A DNA stretch of 5,279 bases, from the NCBI GenBank assembly GCA_003354225.1, contig PIVH01000646.1, positions 1 to 5,279 of the forward strand, read 5' to 3'. A program made the position numbers and the translations under genes. Below are positions 1-5,101 of this stretch, piece by piece (positions within the stretch are counted from its first letter, which is position 1; every line of letters starts with the position of its first letter). The notes under the pieces are model-generated. The model was not told the origin of the DNA. It worked only from the letters and a program-made list of their open reading frames with translations, and did not search any database. Source of the DNA: Globobulimina sp. (taxonomy: Eukaryota; Foraminifera; Rotaliida).

Positions 1-434
1 CCCGACTGTGTTTCTCTTTTTCGTTTTGATTTGTTCACAGAAGCTTCGTCATTCACATTCGTCTCTTTCATCTCTATCGTTTTTGTTTTGTTATGATGGC
101 CCTCTTTCATCTCTAAATAGCTGAATATATTCACAAATGAAATGTTAACAAATGTTTCTGGGGTTAAATTTTTTTTAAGTTATTTGAAATAACTTAAAAT
201 TAAATACCTTTGATATAATTCAGTTGCAATATATAATATGTCTTTATCTTCAATCACAGTCAATGCGCTCCTATATACGGTTCTTTCTTCTTCTTTATTT
301 AAATCAACAACTCTGAATGCTCTGTCTTTGCCTAAATACTTTTCTTTGTAGTTTGTTTTTGTTACCACACAATAATGCGAATCGAGGTGACAATATGTTC
401 CAACTTTTATAATATCGTCTAGTGATATTGACAT
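1..434 (-). CDS. Unrecognised small protein, two exons, C-terminus beyond left edge
   Basis: Exon 1 runs from the ATG at 434 down to 208 and encodes 75 full codons plus AG. A donor (AAAG|GTATTT) at 207 and an acceptor (TATATTCAG) at 121 join it to an exon open from 120 to the window edge, giving at least 116 residues. Without splicing the frame stops at 180 after 84 residues. I do not recognise the family. Residues 10-60 alternate hydrophobic and charged residues with VGTYC, YCVVTKT and AFRVVDL, which looks like a small beta-barrel (Tudor/SH3-like or eIF5A-like), but this is only an impression of fold. The second exon is lysine- and glutamate-rich and low in hydrophobics, with a basic KSKRKR cluster near the edge that could be a nuclear localisation signal. 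There is no signal peptide or membrane segment. The gene starts head to head with the MAPR-like gene, 107 bp away. The gene structure is well supported; the function is unknown. Confidence 0.7.
121..207 (-). other. Spliceosomal intron, 87 nt, in the left-edge gene
   Basis: The donor is GTATTT (207 downwards) and the acceptor is TTCAG (ending at 121). It is a phase 2 intron: AG plus C makes a serine codon, and the following frame has no stop for 120 nt. A TTAAC motif about 24 nt before the acceptor could be the branch site. The intron contains a perfect palindrome near its donor, described separately. Confidence 0.72.
173..199. repeat. Perfect 27-nt palindrome inside the intron, beside the donor
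   Basis: Two 13-nt arms, TTTTAAGTTATTT at 173-185 and its exact reverse complement at 187-199, flank a single central G at 186. As RNA it could fold into an 11-12 bp AU-rich hairpin with a loop of 3-5 nt. In the minus-strand transcript it begins 6 nt after the GT donor dinucleotide and contains the stop codon (180-182) that would be used if the intron were retained. Confidence 0.9.
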
Positions 435-541
435 AATTGTCGATGTTTCTAATCAAAGGTTGCTTTTGCTAAAACTGGTCGCAATGTTAGCAGTTAGTTA
501 TTTATTTTAAGGATTTTCGTTGGAAAAAACAGTGTTGGATC
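435..541. promoter_or_regulatory. 107-bp divergent intergenic region, probable bidirectional promoter
   Basis: The start codons of the left-edge gene (434, minus) and the MAPR-like gene (542, plus) face away from each other across only 107 bp, so both 5' leaders and core promoters must lie here or overlap the genes. I see no clear TATA box at a standard distance. On the plus side a nine-codon upstream ORF (including its stop) occupies 484-510, and an in-frame TAG at 488-490 shows that the MAPR-like protein does not extend further upstream unless an intron is present. Confidence 0.5.
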
Positions 542-1138
542 ATGCAGTCAGCCCAACTTAGGTTAACAAAGTTGTTATCACATTTTGACGGTTTAAACGA
601 TGAGAAAGTTGGTACTGATGGTATTGAAATTAATTCAGCCTCAAACAAACGACAGCAACAAAGTGATTCATTGCAATCTCCTGGTTCATTCATACCCGGA
701 TTAGCCATTTCAAAATTCTTTTCATCCAAAAAACCACTAAAAAAACAAGTGGAACAATTGGGAGAGATTACACTTGAAACATTGAATAAATACAATTGTA
801 ATCATCCAGAAAGACGCTTATTATCATTATTTGGAACTGTATTTGATGTGTCAACAGCAAATAATTTTTATGGACCAAAAGGTGGTTATAAAATGTTGAC
901 CGGACATGATGTCACACTTTGTATGGGCTGCGGTGTAATGGAGGAGAAATGGAGGGATAGATTTGTTCAAATGAAGGAGAACCACATTGCAGACGCGAGA
1001 CAATGGCATAAATTTTATGAAGGCAAATATCCAAAAGCTGGTGTATTGATTAAATGGAAACAAGATCAAACAAAGTGGCCCAAATTAACTGATATGGAAG
1101 TCAAAGAATTGGAACAATCCACATGTCTCATCATGTAA
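542..1138 (+). CDS. MAPR/PGRMC-like cytochrome b5-domain protein with C-terminal CaaX box
   Basis: This is a 198-residue single-exon gene. Residues 75-170 match the membrane-associated progesterone receptor (MAPR) type of cytochrome b5 domain: an ITLETLNKY opening, LFGTVFDVS (96-104), NFYGPKGGY (108-116), then a GHD turn (121-123) and a KYPKAGVL end (162-169). Tyr110, Tyr116 and Lys162-Tyr163 align with PGRMC1 positions Tyr107, Tyr113 (the known heme ligand) and Lys163-Tyr164, so heme binding is plausible. Known relatives bind heme or sterols and support P450s at the ER, usually through an N-terminal membrane helix. Here the first 70 residues are polar with no such helix, and the protein instead ends in CLIM, a farnesylation-type CaaX box. 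After GHD the sequence departs from the usual RDASRGLA, with four nearby cysteines or methionines (LCMGCGVM). The start is the first ATG after an in-frame TAG. Family assignment is strong; ligand and location are inferred. Confidence 0.92.
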   Translation: MQSAQLRLTKLLSHFDGLNDEKVGTDGIEINSASNKRQQQSDSLQSPGSFIPGLAISKFFSSKKPLKKQVEQLGEITLETLNKYNCNHPERRLLSLFGTVFDVSTANNFYGPKGGYKMLTGHDVTLCMGCGVMEEKWRDRFVQMKENHIADARQWHKFYEGKYPKAGVLIKWKQDQTKWPKLTDMEVKELEQSTCLIM

Positions 1139-1328
1139 CATATGATTGCCTCTCAATTGTGATTCGAATTCGTGAAAAGCATTTTGTGAATATATCTGAC
1201 CATTAAATTACAGTTATTTAATACGGTGATCCGATATTTGGTGCGTGTATAGTGTTAATTTCATATTATATTTTCATGATCAACTTTTTTTCAACATAAA
1301 TTAAACACCACTCATATCTCGAGTTTTT
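1139..1328 (+). other. Intergenic stretch with candidate polyadenylation signals
   Basis: These 190 bp separate two plus-strand genes. ATTAAA occurs at 1202-1207, 64 nt after the MAPR-like stop, and again at 1300-1305. The second lies just before the next gene's start codon and is more likely promoter or leader sequence. No further ORF or structured RNA is evident. Confidence 0.45.
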
Positions 1329-2057
1329 ATGTTACTCATTTCGTTCATGGGCTCGTCAAATTCTTCCACAAACATATCCAAACTATGCAGTTCCACATTT
1401 ACATCAGTGTCACGCATGGAATTCATCCAAAGGTTAAAAGGTACAAATTAAATACACAAAGCAATATATATTATTAATTGCAAACTTGACACAAATATGT
1501 CTCAGACTTTGCTGATGATGATCCAACGTTTTATCTGATCCGTAAAGGAAAGTATGCATTATATTCGTCTGTAAACCCATCGCCATTAATAGCTGCAGTT
1601 CAATTCATGGCATGTCATGAATATGTTATCATTGAATATGGCCGCAAACTAAAGAAGAAAATTGATGGGTTAAGTGTGCAATATATCTATATATCGTATA
1701 TCAATATTAATACATAACATTATCTGTATTAAACATTTTATTTATAATTACGTACACAATAATTAACAATATAGGTTTAGCTATGCGAAGGCATTGAGAT
1801 TAGATTTTGGAAATAATGGTTATTGTTTGTCTAAAATAGCAACAAAACACTATTGGGAGATTTATAGAGAAGAGAAAGGTGAACAAAAAGGATCATTGGG
1901 AGATAGTTGTAAGTGTCAAGGGACCGTTGATGCATTAATTGACATTGCAAATATTCACAAAGATAAATATGATTTGGCTACAAATAATTGTACACATTTT
2001 ACGCAGCAGATATGGAACGAAATGATTATGCCTAAACGTGAAACTTGTGACTTATGA
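1329..2057 (+). CDS. NlpC/P60-superfamily (LRAT/PPPDE-like) thiol enzyme, three exons
   Basis: Exons 1329-1440, 1506-1668 and 1775-2057 join in frame into a 185-residue protein. Near its end, YDLATNNCTHFTQQIW (157-172) carries the NC-x-HF box shared by LRAT/PLAAT acyltransferases and PPPDE/DeSI isopeptidases, with Cys164 as the likely nucleophile. His75 in CHEYVIIEYG (74-83) is the likely catalytic partner, as in these circularly permuted papain-like folds. LRAT/PLAAT members move or hydrolyse acyl chains on phospholipids, while PPPDE members cleave ubiquitin-like conjugates; the box alone does not decide which. No membrane helix follows the domain, unlike PLAAT proteins. There are two candidate starts: ATG 1329 (MLLISF) or ATG 1347. 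The second gives 179 residues beginning MGSSNSS, an N-myristoylation-type sequence. An in-frame TAA at 1302-1304 with no ATG between excludes longer unspliced starts. Intron joins are reliable; substrate is unknown. Confidence 0.8.
1441..1505 (+). other. Spliceosomal intron, 65 nt, first intron of the LRAT/PPPDE-like gene
   Basis: The donor is AAAAG|GTACAA and the acceptor is GTCTCAG. It is a phase 1 intron: G plus AC forms an aspartate codon that opens the DFADDDP stretch. A CTTGAC motif about 16 nt before the acceptor could be the branch site. A nearby alternative donor (GTTAAA at 1434) would shift the frame into an early stop. Confidence 0.78.
1669..1774 (+). other. Spliceosomal intron, 106 nt, second intron of the LRAT/PPPDE-like gene
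   Basis: The donor GTTAAGT is close to consensus and the acceptor is ACAATATAG. It is a phase 2 intron: GG plus G gives glycine, joining KKID-G to FSYAKALRLDF. The unspliced frame stops within the intron, in an ATATC-rich run. It lies between the His75 and Cys164 segments of the domain. Confidence 0.82.
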
Positions 2058-2301
2058 TCGATATATATATGAATATGAATATGTAGGTATAGGTATTTAG
2101 CATAAAATACTACCGCAATCAAATTTATTTTAAAAATGTTTAATGTGAAATATGATTTTGCTTCTTTCTTTCTGTAAAAATTGTGTTGTGAGTAATTTAA
2201 TTTTGTAATATTTATGTGTCATTTTTGTTAACGTTTTGCGTTATTGATAAGAAATGGTTGCTCTTTGTATACAATTAACGTTTCTGAACTAAATTGCAAG
2301 G
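2058..2301. other. Convergent 3' region shared by two genes
   Basis: These 244 bp hold the 3' ends of the LRAT/PPPDE-like gene (plus) and the mitochondrial carrier (minus). Just after the first stop are short repeats: (AT)5 at 2061-2070, then two GAATAT-like and two AGGTAT units up to about 2096. A canonical AATAAA on the minus strand lies at 2124-2129, 173 nt downstream of the carrier stop. On the plus strand only the weaker ATAAAA near 2102 is seen. If these signals are used, the two transcripts would meet or slightly overlap. No ORF of note. Confidence 0.5.
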
Positions 2302-3228
2302 TTACAGTAAGAATCCTGGCTGATTAACATCATACACATACACATGTTTATAATACAAATATGCCTGACACAAGCCTTCAAAAGTGGCCATACAAACAGC
2401 GCCACCAACTCCCATTCGAATAATCTTTGCTTGTAAGCCTCTGTAACATCCTTGTATGCCACCATCATATCTGTAGATACTATACAAAGTACTAAGCGTG
2501 TATTTATATCTCCTTTCCTGTGACACACTTTCTTGCTGAAATCTGCTCTTAACCACATCGAAGGGCGCATTGAAACAAGTCGCTATAACACCGCCACAAA
2601 AGCCTGCCACCAATGTTTGTCCCAAGCCATATATTTTATGTTTATCACTTACATCTGGCAAATAATTATGCTTTATTTCATACATCAAACCAAAATATAT
2701 TGTATTCCATACGCAGTTCCTCCAAAAAGTAGGTCCTAAGCCAATGAATAATGAACGGATTCCTTCTTCGGCAAATACAGTTTTGTAGCAATGCAATGTG
2801 TTTCTGTATTTTCCTAAATATATTTTACTTTGTAATCGAACTTTGAGCACTTGAAAGGGGCACACTGTGATAGCTTCAGTAAAACCTGACACACAGCCGG
2901 CTGCTGCACATATTTGCCAATTGGTTATATTGTCATTGATGTTTGACGCCAAATAACGACGTGAAAACTCATAGGTTGTATACATTACAGTTGTTTTGGG
3001 AATCATCCCAGCTAATTCTGGCAATAAGCCACGATAGAAACGCAGTATTCCACCTTCGTGGTATATATCTGTAAATGATTTAAATATGGATGGTGGAAAT
3101 GCATTATCCATGAGTTGATTTCGTGTCTTTATCATATCAAATGGTTGGACAGTGATCCCTTCCATGACACCGGCCAAACTGCCCGATATCCAAACAATTC
3201 CAGCTGGTGCTTGGCCGTCTGTTGACAT
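2302..3228 (-). CDS. Mitochondrial carrier (SLC25), 2-oxodicarboxylate carrier-like
   Basis: This is a 308-residue intronless gene of normal SLC25 length: three repeats of about 100 residues, each with two membrane helices, in the inner mitochondrial membrane. The repeat signatures are PFDMIK (29-34), PFQVLK (124-129) and PFDVVK (222-227), followed by TRNQL, VRLQS and SRFQQ. GFYRGL-type motifs recur (RFYRGLLP, SLFIGLGP, GCYRGLQA). The closest recalled match is the 2-oxodicarboxylate carrier (SLC25A21/Odc), which exchanges 2-oxoadipate and 2-oxoglutarate in lysine and tryptophan breakdown. Shared pieces are SGFTEAITV-PF, NTIYFGLMY (compare NMVYFGFYY) and KIIRMGVGGAV (compare KIMRLGPGGAV). Arg170 and Arg271 fall at likely substrate contact points. 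Oddities: Gln126 replaces the acidic residue of the second signature; the helix 2 contact segment reads PKTT where I recall PKRA; and there is a 15-residue tyrosine-rich C-terminal tail. Family is certain, substrate is inferred. Confidence 0.9.
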   Translation of the reverse strand: MSTDGQAPAGIVWISGSLAGVMEGITVQPFDMIKTRNQLMDNAFPPSIFKSFTDIYHEGGILRFYRGLLPELAGMIPKTTVMYTTYEFSRRYLASNINDNITNWQICAAAGCVSGFTEAITVCPFQVLKVRLQSKIYLGKYRNTLHCYKTVFAEEGIRSLFIGLGPTFWRNCVWNTIYFGLMYEIKHNYLPDVSDKHKIYGLGQTLVAGFCGGVIATCFNAPFDVVKSRFQQESVSQERRYKYTLSTLYSIYRYDGGIQGCYRGLQAKIIRMGVGGAVCMATFEGLCQAYLYYKHVYVYDVNQPGFLL

Positions 3229-3310
3229 GGTTAGATTAAAGATAAATTAAACTCACTCACATTTTCATAATGGCTTACATCACAAATCATTCACTTTATG
3301 ACACTGTAAG
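3229..3310 (-). other. 82-bp gap between two same-strand genes
   Basis: The phosphodiesterase stop (3311-3313) and the carrier ATG (3228) are separated by only 82 bp. The gap must hold the 3' UTR and poly(A) signal of one gene and the promoter and leader of the other, unless transcripts overlap or are joined. No AATAAA or ATTAAA is present on the minus strand here; CATAAA at 3295-3300 is the nearest. No convincing trans-splice acceptor lies close to the carrier ATG: the last AG is about 24 nt upstream and lacks a polypyrimidine tract. Confidence 0.6.
3231..3290 (-). other. Possible upstream ORF in the carrier leader
   Basis: A 19-codon ORF plus stop (beginning MICDVSHY) starts at 3290 and ends with TAA only 2 nt before the carrier ATG at 3228. 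Two shorter ATGs (followed by TAA, or by one lysine, ATG and TGA) lie in the same 82 bp. They matter only if the carrier transcript begins upstream of 3290, which the sequence does not show. Confidence 0.3.
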
Positions 3311-5101
3311 TTACATATTTTCTGGTGGTATTCCATTATATCCCCAACAATATTCCTGCGGCAAACTATTCTTTGCACCAAAATATTGATTAAAATCATC
3401 CCACGTCAACACAAGATCGCCGTCTTCATTTAAATTGGAAGTGATGACTGCCGCATATTGATTAGTTTGTGTTGTTGCAGGTAATATAGCAAATCCATTC
3501 GAATCACTTGGCTGGAAATAATGAACATGGCCAGCAAATGATCCACGAACAATAGATCTATATTCATTTGGTATTATCGCTTGTACCACATTTGGATGAT
3601 GACCAATAACCAAACAATGTCCATTCTTTTGTGATTTAACCCATTCTAAATCGTCATTAAACATTGCATTCTGAAATGCATTATTTAGTCCTAAATTGGT
3701 GTTCAATATAATCGCATAAAAATTCTCATTATCTCTTGAATTATTAAATATCTCCGGGATCTTTTTAATAGAATAACCAGTCGAATTAAACAATGAAACT
3801 GAAGTATACTCGACATCATCATATCTATACTTCCGATTTAAATCATTATTTATGATATTTGCTTCAATCAATATTCCAGCCCAGGCACTGTTTATTGCTG
3901 CATCCGAACCATTGCAAAATATAGAATTTTCCTGTCCGTCATGGTTACCTGCAGTATAAAATACAGACCGAGCTGGAAAATAAGCCAACATATACTGTAC
4001 AGCACGGGATAACATTCTTGGAACAGTGAGAGTTTCCGGAGCTGCTGCAATCTGCGAAAATTGATGAGGCTGCGTATCACCGCCATATATCAATATATTT
4101 GATGGTTCAGCATGTTCTGCTAAAAAAGCAATAGCTGTCATGAACATATCCAACGGTGGTTCGTTCACATTGGTCAACGTACATGCTACGATGGGGTTAT
4201 TTGTTGCGCTGCAATTTTCACATTGGAACATATTGCTAATATTTGCTTGTGGAAATCGCGAAACCCAATCTGTTGAATTTGGACCATTTCCTGCCACATT
4301 GTACCTTATTTTATTTGAATTTTGTTGTTAAAATACTAATATTAAAATATTTTAAAAGTAATATTTTTCAACTTACCATGGTTCGATATGAACATCGGAA
4401 ACAAATAAGATATTTCCTGTATGATTATCATTTGCAACACGGCTGCAATTATTGACTGTATTAACTTTGTTACGCAGTGCTTGTGGCATATCATAAGTTG
4501 ATAATGTTTCTGCTCTTTGCGTGTATTCGCCATTTAGTCCACGAATTGGATATTTATCAGTGAATATACTCGATTCTTTGGTGCATGAATAACATGACAA
4601 TGAACAGTATGATGGATTGGTGTGGAATTGGGACCATATCGAACATGATTCAGGTGAACGTGCAACAATATCATGGCAATATTTATCTGCAATTGGTGAG
4701 ATATCGGTACATTTGCCGAGGTATTTAGTGAAGGCCTCTTCAAATGATATTTCTTGGGTTAGATTGAAAAGGGTTTTTTCATTATTTTTAAAAATATAGC
4801 GAGCTGCGATTGTTATACAATCTGCAAAATCAACGAAATCCCACGAGGGAATACAACTAAATCTGTCCGGTATAAATGATATTGATGCAATATCTGTGTC
4901 ATCTAATTTTGAATCAGATTGTGCTGTTGACAATATTCCAAATCTTAATTCATTTATATTTACAATATTATCATTGTTATGATCTAATAAACGATAATAT
5001 GATGTCTTTAATATCGTAATTTGATTTGGATTAATCCATTCAGAAAAATTAATTGATGACACGCTAAGAAATAATGCTGAATATACAAGAATTGCTATCA
5101 T
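3311..5101 (-). CDS. Secreted phosphodiesterase: EF-hand, ShK-like domain, ASM-type calcineurin-like domain
   Basis: Exons 5101-4377 and 4304-3311 join into 572 residues. In order: a signal peptide (1 to about 16, MIAILVYSALFLSVSS); an EF-hand loop at 40-51 (D40, N42, D44, I46, N48, E51) suited to calcium; a six-cysteine ShK-like module (Cys131, 142, 153, 166, 170, 173) with the family's C-x3-C-x2-C ending; and from about 232 a calcineurin-like phosphoesterase of acid sphingomyelinase type. Its metal ligands are all present: DVH (D236, H238), GGD (D318), GNHD (N362, H363), GHH (H477) and GHVH (H501, H503). The DVHIEPWYN opening is characteristic of ASM-like enzymes, which cleave phosphodiesters of sphingomyelin or nucleotides using two zinc ions. 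More than eight N-x-S/T sequons fit a secreted or lysosomal glycoprotein. No C-terminal membrane anchor is visible. The saposin domain of true acid sphingomyelinase is absent, so the substrate is open. Structure and family are solid. Confidence 0.92.
4305..4376 (-). other. Spliceosomal intron, 72 nt, in the phosphodiesterase gene
   Basis: The donor CCATG|GTAAGT is perfect consensus and the acceptor is AAAATAAG. It is a phase 2 intron: TG plus G makes the tryptophan of DVHIEPW-YN, so it interrupts the first metal-binding motif. The unspliced frame meets TAA immediately. A TTTTAAC motif about 23 nt before the acceptor could be the branch site. Confidence 0.9.

Noticed and set aside
502-795. 97-codon antisense ORF opposite the MAPR-like gene
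   Set aside because: It lies wholly antisense to a well-supported coding exon and its promoter side, and has no recognisable domain.
1794-2057. Separate small gene starting at TTG 1794
   Set aside because: The frame is open upstream to a splice acceptor at 1774 and joins cleanly to the upstream exon, so this is the last exon of a three-exon gene.
2061-2096. AT and GAATAT/AGGTAT short repeats as a functional satellite or CRISPR-like array
   Set aside because: Only two or so imperfect units of each repeat occur in an AT-rich 3' region, which is expected by chance or slippage.
2289-2570. 93-codon minus-strand ORF overlapping the carrier in another frame
   Set aside because: It is a frame shadow of the carrier C-terminal region, which has clear family motifs in the main frame.
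3390-3430. EF-hand-like NLNEDGDLVLTWDDF near the phosphodiesterase C-terminus
   Set aside because: The residue at loop position 12 is Trp, and the segment fits the terminal beta-strand seen in ASM-type enzymes better.
4295-4297. Independent start (GTG) of a second phosphodiesterase protein
   Set aside because: The catalytic domain would lack its first metal motif. The upstream exon supplies DVH and joins in phase through a consensus GTAAGT donor.
4342-4533. Minus-strand ORF crossing the phosphodiesterase intron boundary
   Set aside because: It is in a different frame from the coding exon, and the exon-intron join restores the DVHIEPWYN motif precisely.
4580-4710. Reading the ShK-like cysteine module as a toxin gene
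   Set aside because: ShK-like modules are common accessory domains of secreted enzymes. Here the module sits inside a long enzyme with a complete catalytic domain.
4725-4760. A second EF-hand in the phosphodiesterase around ISFEEAF (118-124)
   Set aside because: Only the end of the loop resembles an EF-hand; the calcium-binding positions 1, 3 and 5 are not acidic or amide residues. At most it is a degenerate partner.
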